The position numbers were made by a program, and so were the translations under genes. From contig DGEE01000115.1 of assembly GCA_002385815.1 (NCBI GenBank), positions 1-17,436 on the forward strand: DNA of 17,436 nt, read 5' to 3'. Positions 1 to 7,561 of the stretch are shown here, piece after piece (the stretch's first letter is position 1; each line of letters begins with the position of its first letter). The DNA comes from Hungateiclostridiaceae bacterium UBA3934 (GTDB lineage Bacteria > Bacillota > Clostridia > Acetivibrionales > DTU013). Under the pieces are notes generated by a model that worked only from the letters and a program-made list of their open reading frames with translations, did not search any database and was not told where the DNA came from.

Positions 1-1845
1 GAATCCAGGCTTGGCATCAAGCTCAAAAGAGTGGCCATTGCGGCTGCCGGACGAGTGCTCAGGACATGTCAGGTCAAAGTGGAGAAAAGTCTTGAACAGG
101 ACATTGAGATCGATGCTGATTTTGTGAGCAGTCTGGAGATAGAAGGTATACAGCGTGCTCAGATGACCCTTGACGAGGGTTCGGAGAAAGAAGATAAAAC
201 TCAGTATTACTGCGTCGGATACAGTGTTATCAATTATTATCTTAACGGGTACGTGATGACGAAGCTGACAGGGCATAAGGGTAAGTCTGCAGGAGTTGAG
301 CTGCTTGCGACATTCCTGCCGTTGACCGTAGTGGATAGCCTGTACTCAGTGGTCAACAGGATAGGTCTTGAAGTTTCAAGCCTGACCCTTGAGCCGATAG
401 CTGCCATCAATGCGACGATACCTCAGGATCTGAGGCTGTTGAATCTGGCCCTTGTCGACATAGGAGCCGGTACGTCGGATATTGCTCTTACAAAAGATGG
501 CAGTGTGTTTGCATATGCAATGGCTTCCATTGCCGGGGATGAAATAACTGAAAGGATATCACAGCAATATCTTGTCGATTTTGCGACCGGTGAAAAGATC
601 AAGACTTCACTGGCGACAGGAAAGGACAGGATACGGTTCACTGATATACTTAAGAAGAAGCATGAAATAGCGGCTTCCGAGATACTGCGGGATATAGAGG
701 ATACGATCAGGCAGCTCGCATCGACGATATCCGGCAAAATACTGGAGTTCAACCGCAAGTCTCCCAATGCCGTATTCCTCGTCGGCGGAGGAAGCCGTAT
801 CCCGTTGCTGCCGCAGATCCTGGCGGAGCAGCTCGGTCTGCCAGAGGACAGGGTAGCTGTAAGGGGCCGGGATGTGATAAAAGGTGTCAGGTTCAGTGAC
901 AGAAAGCTTTACGGACCTGAATCGGTTACACCGTTCGGGATAGCTGTCACTGCGCAGATGAATGCAGGGAAGGATTTTTTGTCTGTTACTGTGAATGACA
1001 AAAAGGTTAAACTTTTCAATGCCAAAAAGCTCACTATCTCTGATGCACTGGTCCTGTACGGGTTGGATGCTGAAGACCTGATAGGGCGGTCAGGTAAAGG
1101 CATCACATGTACTGTCAATGGTGAAGTGCGCAGATTTCGCGGTGAGCTCGGGAAAGCCGCTGAGATCTGGCTGAACGGGAAGCCGGCAAGCCTGGATACT
1201 GCTCTGTCATTCGGTGACAACATCACTGTCATCCCGGCTCAGAACGGCAGGAATGCATCTGTTAAGGCCAGTGAACTTGTGCCTGATCACAGCAACAGTT
1301 CGGTCATCCTGAACGGCAATCCCGTGGACACGAGTGCCGTGATACTGGTCAACGGGGTGCAGGCCAGCGGCGAAACCGATATAAAGGATGGAGATGTCGT
1401 GCAGTTTTCGAGGATCAGAACACTCGGTGAACTTTTGGAGGCGGCAGGCTTCATGGGAGTGGATTGCGATATCGCAGTCAATGGCAGTAAGAATCACGGT
1501 TATGATTACCTGCTGATGAACGGAGACATTATCACATGTGTCGAAAGAAAGAGTGATGAATATCAGGATATCACAAGCAGCTCAACGGTTCCCGGCATTG
1601 AAGCGGTGGAAGATACAGATCTTCTTCCATCAACAGATGAATGGTTTGATGTGACAGTGAACGGCAGAACCGTTTCATTGAAGAAAAGCCAGACCAGGCA
1701 TATGTTCGTAGATATTTTCAATTACATAGAATTTGACCTGTCAAAACCGCAGGGGACGATCGAACTCAGATTGAACGGCAGGCCTGCGGCATTTACCGAT
1801 GTGATCAACGAGGGAGACAATATAGAGATATATTGGGGGAAATAG
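1..1845 (+). CDS. FtsA/PilM-like actin-fold ATPase with C-terminal beta-grasp-like repeats (5' partial)
   Basis: The reading frame is open from base 1 with no stop upstream, so the true start lies before the window; the GTG at 31 is internal. The visible N-terminal part resembles the FtsA/SHS2 region (from VAIAAAGR). The second phosphate loop, DIGAGTSDI (bases 457-483), and the adenosine motif LVGGGSRIPLLP (about 775-810) place it in the FtsA/PilM/MreB actin superfamily, whose members bind ATP and polymerise at the membrane. From about base 988 the protein leaves the actin fold and becomes a series of short units, each with a VNG or LNG turn followed by a GD-[IV] strand, similar to the MoaD/ThiS beta-grasp pattern. 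Ordinary FtsA lacks this tail and sits beside ftsZ, which is absent here. A diguanylate cyclase follows after 18-27 bases. The role is unknown; cell envelope, division or pilus function is inference. Confidence 0.8.
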   Translation, partial: ESRLGIKLKRVAIAAAGRVLRTCQVKVEKSLEQDIEIDADFVSSLEIEGIQRAQMTLDEGSEKEDKTQYYCVGYSVINYYLNGYVMTKLTGHKGKSAGVELLATFLPLTVVDSLYSVVNRIGLEVSSLTLEPIAAINATIPQDLRLLNLALVDIGAGTSDIALTKDGSVFAYAMASIAGDEITERISQQYLVDFATGEKIKTSLATGKDRIRFTDILKKKHEIAASEILRDIEDTIRQLASTISGKILEFNRKSPNAVFLVGGGSRIPLLPQILAEQLGLPEDRVAVRGRDVIKGVRFSDRKLYGPESVTPFGIAVTAQMNAGKDFLSVTVNDKKVKLFNAKKLTISDALVLYGLDAEDLIGRSGKGITCTVNGEVRRFRGELGKAAEIWLNGKPASLDTALSFGDNITVIPAQNGRNASVKASELVPDHSNSSVILNGNPVDTSAVILVNGVQASGETDIKDGDVVQFSRIRTLGELLEAAGFMGVDCDIAVNGSKNHGYDYLLMNGDIITCVERKSDEYQDITSSSTVPGIEAVEDTDLLPSTDEWFDVTVNGRTVSLKKSQTRHMFVDIFNYIEFDLSKPQGTIELRLNGRPAAFTDVINEGDNIEIYWGK

Positions 1846-1872
1846 TATTTGAGGTGATTCTCGCTGGATAGT

Positions 1873-3603
1873 TTGAAAGGCAGACGCCTGAGCAAGTGTG
1901 AAACCTATGAGCTTACATATTTGAGGACATCGGTGATTTTTCTGATTGCTTCAGCTGTTATCTATTTTGTGGATAACATCTTCCTGAAGGATAAATCCCT
2001 TATTGCTGATCCTGCCCACAGGGCAAAGATGATCTGGAGCGGGGTCATATGCGTACTTGTTTTCGCACTGCAATGGGCAAGATATAAGGTGTTCAGAAGC
2101 TTCCTGCTTGATAATATACTGGTATATTGTCTTGAAAAAATACTGTTCAGTTCGCTGGTTTCCGCCATTGCAATTTATTCAGACATAGGTGTGTGGTTTT
2201 ATATCGGTTTTCTACTGCCGGTGTGCATGACTACATACATAAAAGGAAAAAGATATGGTAACTGCCTTGTGTTCGTATCTTCAATAATACACATGTCTAT
2301 GCTGTACGGCAAACTTTCAGCGCTTGTAAGGGAAGCCGGCGGATTCCCGTCTGATATAAGAAGGACCATCGGCATGGCTGCCTCACTGTATGTCATATCC
2401 TTCATATGTGTATACTTTTTTGGGGAATTGTATAAACACAGACTGGAAGATGAGTTTCAAAGCACTTATACTACCGAACAGTTCGATGAACGCTATAAGA
2501 TGCTTGAAAACGAAAGAGATGATATCGTGCAGAAATATGTCAGGCTCATCTCCAGTTCGGATAAGCTGGAGGAATCCAACAAGACTCTTTCGAAAAGCAT
2601 TGCCGAGTTTTATACATTGAACCAGATCAGTCAGGCCATCGGCTCGATCCTGGACACCAGGGAACTGTTGAAACGCCTCAATGACATCATACTTGGCGTT
2701 GTCGGAGGCAGTTATTCCACTATAATTTTATACGATGAGGAATCTGAACGTCTGAAGGTCCATACAACGAATATCAATGACCCTGATGACCTCGCCGTGA
2801 TAAAGGACAATATCAACTCCGGTATTCTGTTGGATGCGCTCATGGAGGGGAAATACATACTTGAGAATAATGTTGACTATTACCAGTATCTTTTCGCATG
2901 CGGCAGGAACATAAATTCACTGATGTGCATACCTCTTACGACCAGTGCAAGGAAATACGGGATGATACTTGTCGAGCATACCCTGAGCAATGCATTCGAC
3001 AGCGAAAATGTAAGATTCCTCAGGATAATTGCACAGCAGGTGGGTATTGTAATGGAGAATGCGGAGCTTTATGTGAAAATGAAGGAAATGGCGCGGAAGG
3101 ACGGGCTTACCGGGATATACAACCGCCAGTATTTTCAGGAAAGACTCCAGTTCGAATTCAAAGAAGCGCAAAAGAATGGATGGCCGCTGTCTCTTGTCAT
3201 ATATGACATCGACCATTTCAAAAAATTCAATGACATGTACGGGCATCTCTTTGGAGACAAAGTACTCAAATCCGTTGCAGAAGTCGTAGCTTCGACCCTG
3301 AGAAAAGAAGATATGATAGCCAGATACGGAGGAGAGGAATTTACCATACTATTGCCGCGCACAAGTCTTGATGAAGCATATGAGAAAGTAGAGACGCTCA
3401 GGAAGATGATATCAAGGCATGTCATAGAAGATAACCTCATAAGCGTATCCGTGACCGCGAGTTTCGGTGTATCGACCTTTGATGAATGTGCACTCACTGA
3501 GAATGACCTGGTCCGCACGGCGGATGATGCATTGTATGAAGCCAAGGCGGCAGGGCGCAATTGTGTCATGACTGCCCGCAGGCTGTATGAACCAAAGCAC
3601 TGA
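1873..3603 (+). CDS. membrane-bound GAF-GGDEF diguanylate cyclase
   Basis: Predicted to make cyclic di-GMP from two GTP at the inner face of the membrane. Numbering from 1873, there are about six hydrophobic segments in residues 15-185, a charged coiled-coil stretch around 190-245, a GAF domain around 249-400, and a C-terminal GGDEF domain that starts at DGLTGIYNR. The active-site signature is GGEEF at residues 486-490, which is catalytically competent. RKED (477-480) lies exactly five residues before it and fits the RxxD inhibitory I-site, so product feedback is expected. There is no EAL or HD-GYP domain. Start choice is uncertain. TTG at 1873 is 16 bases from the GAGGTGA ribosome site (1851-1857), whereas an in-frame CTG at 1864 is 6 bases from it and would add three residues. 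It follows the FtsA-like gene closely and may be cotranscribed with it. The signal sensed by GAF or the membrane part is not evident. Confidence 0.9.
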   Translation: MKGRRLSKCETYELTYLRTSVIFLIASAVIYFVDNIFLKDKSLIADPAHRAKMIWSGVICVLVFALQWARYKVFRSFLLDNILVYCLEKILFSSLVSAIAIYSDIGVWFYIGFLLPVCMTTYIKGKRYGNCLVFVSSIIHMSMLYGKLSALVREAGGFPSDIRRTIGMAASLYVISFICVYFFGELYKHRLEDEFQSTYTTEQFDERYKMLENERDDIVQKYVRLISSSDKLEESNKTLSKSIAEFYTLNQISQAIGSILDTRELLKRLNDIILGVVGGSYSTIILYDEESERLKVHTTNINDPDDLAVIKDNINSGILLDALMEGKYILENNVDYYQYLFACGRNINSLMCIPLTTSARKYGMILVEHTLSNAFDSENVRFLRIIAQQVGIVMENAELYVKMKEMARKDGLTGIYNRQYFQERLQFEFKEAQKNGWPLSLVIYDIDHFKKFNDMYGHLFGDKVLKSVAEVVASTLRKEDMIARYGGEEFTILLPRTSLDEAYEKVETLRKMISRHVIEDNLISVSVTASFGVSTFDECALTENDLVRTADDALYEAKAAGRNCVMTARRLYEPKH

Positions 3604-3711
3604 CCGATGCCTCCATTTGCGGATTTTCGTTGCATTCAGCTGCGGACACGCACAAAATCACGGTTGCGGAGTATTCTGGTAATAACAGACCTTTCAGGGG
3701 GGAGTACGTTT

Positions 3712-3783
3712 ATGAGGATTATGGTCGTAAAGATGCCCAGGTTTTTTGGTAATCTGATCAGGAAAGTGCTCAGAATGAACTGA
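3712..3783 (+). CDS. spoVM: stage V sporulation protein SpoVM, 23 residues
   Basis: This tiny gene has an ATG seven bases after a very strong Shine-Dalgarno run, AGGGGGGAG (3696-3704). The peptide is a short basic amphipathic helix. Compared with the 26-residue B. subtilis SpoVM from memory, it keeps Lys7, Pro9 (in KMPRFFG), Phe11, Gly13 and Arg17. In Bacillus this peptide recognises the convex curvature of the forespore membrane and anchors the SpoIVA coat scaffold; Pro9 is important for that. The neighbour across the hairpin is rpmB, which is also next to spoVM in B. subtilis, although here rpmB is inverted. I could not fix its promoter. A weak sigma-E-like pair (GTTGCATT at 3629-3636, CACAAAAT at 3651-3658, 14 bases apart) is only suggestive. 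Confidence 0.9.
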   Translation: MRIMVVKMPRFFGNLIRKVLRMN

Positions 3784-3791
3784 CATTATGA

Positions 3792-3839
3792 ATCAAAGCG
3801 ACATAAAAGCAACTCACCTGACTTTTATGTCGCTTCGAT
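3792..3839. terminator. long hairpin between convergent spoVM and rpmB
   Basis: A perfect 14-bp stem pairs 3796-3809 with 3822-3835 around a 12-base loop, and extends outward to 3792/3839 with one mismatch. It lies 8 bases after the spoVM stop and 36 bases beyond the rpmB stop, between two converging genes, so it probably ends transcripts from both sides. Neither strand shows a clean T-tract after the stem, so it may act as a 3'-end stabiliser or a weak bidirectional terminator. Confidence 0.6.
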
Positions 3840-3875
3840 ATAACGCATGATCTTATGATACCGTCTGACATTTAC

Positions 3876-4064
3876 TCAGACAGCTCTTGTGACCTTGTTG
3901 GAACGCAGACATCTGGAGCAAACCCTGATGGTCTTCGGTGTGCCGTTCTCTATCACTCTGACCTTTCTGATATTAGGCTTCCAGGATCTGTTTGTCTTTC
4001 TTACTGAGTGACTCACATTATTACCGAATACGGTACCTTTATCGCATATCACACATCTTGCCAT
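3876..4064 (-). CDS. rpmB: 50S ribosomal protein L28
   Basis: A 62-residue protein of normal length for bacterial L28, a basic component of the large ribosomal subunit. It carries two CxxC pairs, CVIC (Cys4, Cys7) and CSRC (Cys49, Cys52), so it is the zinc-binding (C+) form rather than the cysteine-free paralogue some Firmicutes induce under zinc limitation. The start is fixed by AAGGAGGTGG (4071-4080 on the minus strand) 6 bases before the ATG. It is a single-gene unit, divergent from recG and convergent with spoVM. In B. subtilis the same two genes are adjacent, but rpmB there is followed by yloU and yloV, which are absent here. Confidence 0.97.
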   Translation of the reverse strand: MARCVICDKGTVFGNNVSHSVRKTNRSWKPNIRKVRVIENGTPKTIRVCSRCLRSNKVTRAV

Positions 4065-4115
4065 CTATATCCACCTCCTTAAAGCCGGAGCTTATGATCG
4101 CACAAAACAATAACT

Positions 4116-4145
4116 ATTTTAACACAACAGTTCCGGGTACTGCAA
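4116..4145 (-). promoter_or_regulatory. rpmB: possible rpmB promoter (extended -10)
   Basis: On the minus strand TAAAAT (4116-4121) is preceded by TGT, giving an extended -10 element. A weak -35, TTGCAG (4140-4145), lies 18 bases upstream. Transcription would begin about 45 bases before the rpmB ATG. The -35 is poor, so this rests mainly on the -10 and its position. Confidence 0.4.
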
Positions 4146-4196
4146 GGGCTTTTTTCGGATGGAGGCAGAATATCGTAGTGGACAATGGAGAAGCTG

Positions 4197-4237
4197 CCTG
4201 ACCGTTCACCCTGTTTTTCATCCTTCGGTCCAGGGTG
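4197..4237 (+). terminator. two competing hairpins, possible attenuator or terminator
   Basis: CACCCTG (4207-4213) pairs with CAGGGTG (4231-4237) and is followed by a T-rich TTATTTATT, resembling a weak intrinsic terminator on the plus strand. CCTGACCG (4197-4204) can instead pair with 4226-4234 with one bulged C. The two stems share bases 4231-4234, so only one can form. The 17-base loop of the first stem is long for a terminator. Function is inferred only. Confidence 0.3.
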
Positions 4238-4318
4238 TTATTTATTCAGTTTTCCCAATGTACCTTATGTCATCCTGCCGTCTTCAGGCGTAAGCAGGCA
4301 GGGAACCGCATCAGGGTA

Positions 4319-4347
4319 TAGAAAAACAGTTCCCGATATATTAAAAT
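4319..4347 (+). promoter_or_regulatory. recG: possible recG operon promoter
   Basis: TAGAAA (4319-4324) and TAAAAT (4342-4347) are separated by 17 bases, matching the housekeeping consensus at 4 of 6 and 5 of 6 positions. The expected start of transcription is about 30 bases before the recG ATG at 4385. Confidence 0.4.
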
Positions 4348-4384
4348 TAGATATGTGAATTATTCTACGGACTGGAGAAGTATA

Positions 4385-6460
4385 ATGCACGAAGGGTCAG
4401 AGCTGTTGAAAAAACCGCTGCGGTATCTGAAAGGTGTAGGCGAAGCGAGAGCCGCTCTGTTCAGAAGGCTCGGCATACATGTGATAGGAGATGTGATCTC
4501 CCACTATCCAAGGGACTATGAAGACCGCAGCAGGCTGAAAAAGCTGGTAGAACTGCAGGATGGCGACCAGTGTTCTTTTGAGGGGATCATTGCATCAGGA
4601 GTGGTCGTATCCAGACCCAGAAGGGGTCTTACAGTGAGCAGGGTGAGCATCAGAGATGATACAGGACTGATAAATGCAGTATGGTTCAACAAGCCGTATC
4701 TCAAGGATCAGCTCAAGCCCGGAGAGAGATATTTATTTTTTGGAAAAGTAACCAAACGGAGGACATTTGAAGTCTTGAATCCGGTATACGAAAGAATAGA
4801 CGGATCAGGACCGGTTAACACATGCCGGATAATACCGATATACCCATCGACAGGCAAACTTACTCAGAATGTTATCCGTTCCGTCATCAGGAATGCTTTG
4901 AGCTATGCCGGCGGCAGCATCGAAGATATCCTGCCTGGCTGGATCAGAGAGCGGTATGATTTGGCTGATGTCCGGTATTCTGTCAGCAATATCCATTTTC
5001 CGGAAAGCGATGAGGCTTTCCTGAAAGCCCGCGAACGACTTGTATTTGAAGAACTGCTGATACTCCAGCTGGCTCTCATGACTGTAAGGACCGCGCCGGA
5101 AAGCACTGAGTCAGGCATAGTGTTTGGTGCGCGGGAAGAAGTCCGAAGATTTATCGAAGGATTGCCGTTCAGGCTGACCAATGCTCAGTTGAGAGTGCTT
5201 GAGGAGATAGAGCAGGACATGGAAAGCAGCAAGGTCATGAATCGCCTTGTACAAGGGGATGTGGGCTCAGGAAAGACAATCGTGGCAGTGGCAGCACTGG
5301 TTAAAGCTGCCAAAAGTGGATACCAGGGGGCTTTCATGGTTCCCACTGAAATACTGGCTGCCCAGCATTACTCATCGCTCAGGGAGTTGCTGGAGCCATT
5401 GGGGCTGAATATAGCACTGCTGACAGGAAGCACCGGTGCAAAAGATGCCAGGCGGATACTTGAGGGCATATCAACGGGTGAAATAGATATAATCGTTGGC
5501 ACCCATGCTTTGATCGAGGATAAGGTGGTGTTTGAAAACCTCGGTCTTGTCATCACCGACGAACAGCACAGATTCGGTGTAAGGCAGAGAGCGGCTTTGG
5601 GGAAGAAGGGGGTGCGGCCGGACATGCTGGTCATGACAGCTACACCCATTCCAAGGACCCTGGCGCTGATATTATACGGCGATCTGGACATTTCGATCAT
5701 AGATGAGCTGCCTCCGGGGAGAAAGAAGGTACTTACATATGCAGTAGACTCTTCAATGCGCGGGAGGGTTTACAATTTTATCAGAAAGCAGGTGGCGGAA
5801 GGAAGGCAGGTATATATAGTCTGTCCCCTGGTGGAGGAATCTGATGCTGTCGAAGCCGTTTCGGCCTCTGAACTTGCATATCAGCTTGCTCATAAGACAT
5901 TCAGCGACCTGAAGGTGGGGCTGGTACATGGCAAAATGAGACCATCTGAAAAGGATGACGTTATGAAGCGCTTCATATCCGGAGAAACTGATATCCTGGT
6001 TTCCACCACTGTCATTGAAGTAGGTGTCAATGTTCCGAATGCAGCACTCATGGTAATAGAGAACGCTGAAAGATTCGGGCTTTCCCAGCTTCATCAGTTG
6101 AGAGGCAGAGTGGGCAGAAGCGGATATCAGTCATACTGCATATTGTTCAATGACAGCAAGTCTGAGTTGGCCAGAGAAAGAATGAAGGTCATGACTGAAA
6201 CTACCGACGGCTTCGTCATTTCGGAAAAGGACCTGGAACTGAGAGGGCCTGGCGATTTCTTCGGGACGAGACAGCATGGTATACCGGAGCTCAAAATTGC
6301 AAATCTTTATAAGGATATGGAAGTACTCAAGAAAGCGCAGGAAGCGGCAGAAATACTCATCCGGGATGACAGACTGCTGGAAGCGGAGGAAAACCGGTTG
6401 CTGGGGCAAGCTGTCAGCGAGAAGTTCAGCGGGGTAATGAATACCATAAGCATGAACTGA
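4385..6460 (+). CDS. recG: ATP-dependent DNA helicase RecG
   Basis: A 691-residue superfamily 2 helicase, the normal length for RecG, which remodels stalled replication forks and branch-migrates Holliday junctions. The N-terminal wedge/OB domain covers roughly the first 250 residues. Helicase motifs follow: Walker A GDVGSGKT (291-298), the DEQH box (392-395), TATPIPRTLAL, and motif VI QLRGRVGRSG from residue 571, followed by the C-terminal RecG region. I chose the ATG at 4385 because GGAG (4374-4377) sits 7 bases before it; an upstream GTG at 4355 is in frame but has no ribosome site and would add ten residues. It heads the recG-rsmD-coaD run. In B. subtilis recG is also downstream of the spoVM-rpmB region. 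Confidence 0.97.
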   Translation: MHEGSELLKKPLRYLKGVGEARAALFRRLGIHVIGDVISHYPRDYEDRSRLKKLVELQDGDQCSFEGIIASGVVVSRPRRGLTVSRVSIRDDTGLINAVWFNKPYLKDQLKPGERYLFFGKVTKRRTFEVLNPVYERIDGSGPVNTCRIIPIYPSTGKLTQNVIRSVIRNALSYAGGSIEDILPGWIRERYDLADVRYSVSNIHFPESDEAFLKARERLVFEELLILQLALMTVRTAPESTESGIVFGAREEVRRFIEGLPFRLTNAQLRVLEEIEQDMESSKVMNRLVQGDVGSGKTIVAVAALVKAAKSGYQGAFMVPTEILAAQHYSSLRELLEPLGLNIALLTGSTGAKDARRILEGISTGEIDIIVGTHALIEDKVVFENLGLVITDEQHRFGVRQRAALGKKGVRPDMLVMTATPIPRTLALILYGDLDISIIDELPPGRKKVLTYAVDSSMRGRVYNFIRKQVAEGRQVYIVCPLVEESDAVEAVSASELAYQLAHKTFSDLKVGLVHGKMRPSEKDDVMKRFISGETDILVSTTVIEVGVNVPNAALMVIENAERFGLSQLHQLRGRVGRSGYQSYCILFNDSKSELARERMKVMTETTDGFVISEKDLELRGPGDFFGTRQHGIPELKIANLYKDMEVLKKAQEAAEILIRDDRLLEAEENRLLGQAVSEKFSGVMNTISMN

Positions 6461-6481
6461 GATCTGCATCAAAACGGCATC

Positions 6482-6488
6482 AAGGAGG
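6482..6488 (+). promoter_or_regulatory. rsmD: ribosome binding site that sets a non-AUG start for rsmD
   Basis: AAGGAGG is a near-perfect Shine-Dalgarno, yet no ATG, GTG or TTG in the rsmD frame follows it before the conserved protein begins. The nearest in-frame codons are ATT at 6498 (9 bases away) and CTG at 6501 (12 bases away), one of which must serve as the start if the sequence is correct. Confidence 0.7.
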
Positions 6489-6500
6489 AAGAATACTATT

Positions 6501-7067
6501 CTGAGGGTTATTTCGGGCTCTGCAAAAGGGCATAAACTAAAAACACTTAAAGGCACACTCACGAGGCCAACTCCGGGAATCGTTAAGGAAGCACTTTTCA
6601 GCATTATTGTACCTAAGACAGGTGGAAGCCATGTGCTGGATCTGTTCGCAGGGTCAGGGAGTCTTGGCATCGAAGCATTGAGCAGGGGGGCCGGATTTGC
6701 GGTATTCATTGACCGAAATCCGATATGTTGCGGTATAATAAAGGAAAACCTCGCACATACGAGGCTTTCAGATATGGCGGCGGTATATTGTATGGATTAT
6801 TCAGATGCTGTCAAAAAGCTGCACAGGGAGCAACACAGATTTGACATTATTTTTATGGATCCGCCTTATAATAAAAAATTTGTTCAAGAGGCATTAAAAC
6901 TATTGACAAATAATGATATAATGAAGGACGATGGAATAATTATCGCCGAACACAGTTCTTCAGACGTTCTGCCTGAGATCTGCGGCAGGTACAGGACGGT
7001 TGACTGCAGAGAATACGGTGATACAATGATTACTATATACAGCAAGGATGGTAGAGACGATCTATGA
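6501..7067 (+). CDS. rsmD: 16S rRNA (guanine966-N2)-methyltransferase RsmD
   Basis: A class I SAM-dependent methyltransferase that modifies G966 (E. coli numbering) of 16S rRNA in the small subunit. Counting from the CTG at 6501 the protein is 188 residues, the usual size. The family start RVISGSAKG is present, followed by RPTPGIVKEALF, the SAM-binding DLFAGSGSLGIEAL (from residue 47) and the catalytic DPPY motif (residues 120-123). The first conventional start codon, GTG at 6633, would remove the N-terminal 44 residues, including conserved RsmD sequence, so it cannot be the functional start. Translation therefore begins at CTG 6501 or ATT 6498, after AAGGAGG at 6482-6488. The stop overlaps the coaD start in an ATGA junction, so the two are translationally coupled, the same pairing as in B. 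subtilis. Confidence 0.93.
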   Translation: MRVISGSAKGHKLKTLKGTLTRPTPGIVKEALFSIIVPKTGGSHVLDLFAGSGSLGIEALSRGAGFAVFIDRNPICCGIIKENLAHTRLSDMAAVYCMDYSDAVKKLHREQHRFDIIFMDPPYNKKFVQEALKLLTNNDIMKDDGIIIAEHSSSDVLPEICGRYRTVDCREYGDTMITIYSKDGRDDL

Positions 7068-7543
7068 TACTGGTATATCCGGGAAGCTTCGACCCGATCA
7101 CAAACGGGCATCTCGATATCATAACGAGGGCTGCATGTATCTGTGACAAGCTTATAGTGGCAGTAGGCAACAACGAGAACAAAAAGCCCGCATTCACAGT
7201 AGAAGAGCGAATAGACCTGATAAAGGCATCTGTCGGTAACAGAGAAGATATAAAGGTCACAGGCTTCACGGGGCTGTTGGCTGATTTTGCCAAAAGGGAA
7301 GGGGCCCGTGCCGTTATCAAAGGCTTAAGAGCCATGTCGGATTTTGAATATGAGTTTCAGATGGCGCTTCTGAACAAAACTCTTGAGCCGGATCTGGAAA
7401 CGCTGTTCATGATGACCAGTGTGCACTATTCCTATCTCAGTTCAAGTGCTGTGAAGGAAATCGCCAGAAACGGCGGGAATATAGATGGGCTCGTACCTGA
7501 GTGCATCAAGGACAGGATCGTTGAAAAGCTGACCTGCAGATAG
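7064..7543 (+). CDS. coaD: phosphopantetheine adenylyltransferase
   Basis: A 159-residue enzyme that transfers AMP from ATP to 4'-phosphopantetheine, the fourth step of coenzyme A synthesis in the cytosol. It shows the nucleotidyltransferase features of the family: the N-terminal YPGSFDPITNGH with the T/HxGH motif at residues 13-16, the RGLRA-type segment read here as KGLRAMSDFEYE, and the C-terminal YSYLSSSAVKEIA nucleotide-binding loop. Length is normal. Its ATG overlaps the rsmD stop by four bases, and it is followed after 18 bases by a coiled-coil gene. Confidence 0.97.
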   Translation: MILVYPGSFDPITNGHLDIITRAACICDKLIVAVGNNENKKPAFTVEERIDLIKASVGNREDIKVTGFTGLLADFAKREGARAVIKGLRAMSDFEYEFQMALLNKTLEPDLETLFMMTSVHYSYLSSSAVKEIARNGGNIDGLVPECIKDRIVEKLTCR

Positions 7544-7561
7544 ATCATAGGGGGTAAAAGT

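Larger units (their letters stand above)
4065..4384. other. non-coding stretch between divergent rpmB and recG
   Basis: About 320 bases without a convincing gene. It holds the rpmB ribosome site and probable promoter on the minus side, two mutually exclusive hairpins near 4197-4237, and a probable recG promoter around 4319-4347. An open frame from the ATG at 4094 to 4201 (35 codons) has only a badly spaced GGAG (3 bases) and no recognisable sequence, so I do not call it a gene. Nothing here looks like a riboswitch I know. Confidence 0.5.

Noticed and set aside
3135..3635. 166-codon minus-strand open frame
   Set aside because: Antisense to the GGDEF domain, whose motifs are unambiguous on the plus strand.
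4094..4201. 35-codon open frame upstream of recG (in a longer frame from 3992)
   Set aside because: GGAG is only 3 bases from the ATG, the sequence is low in recognisable features, and the longer frame is antisense to rpmB.
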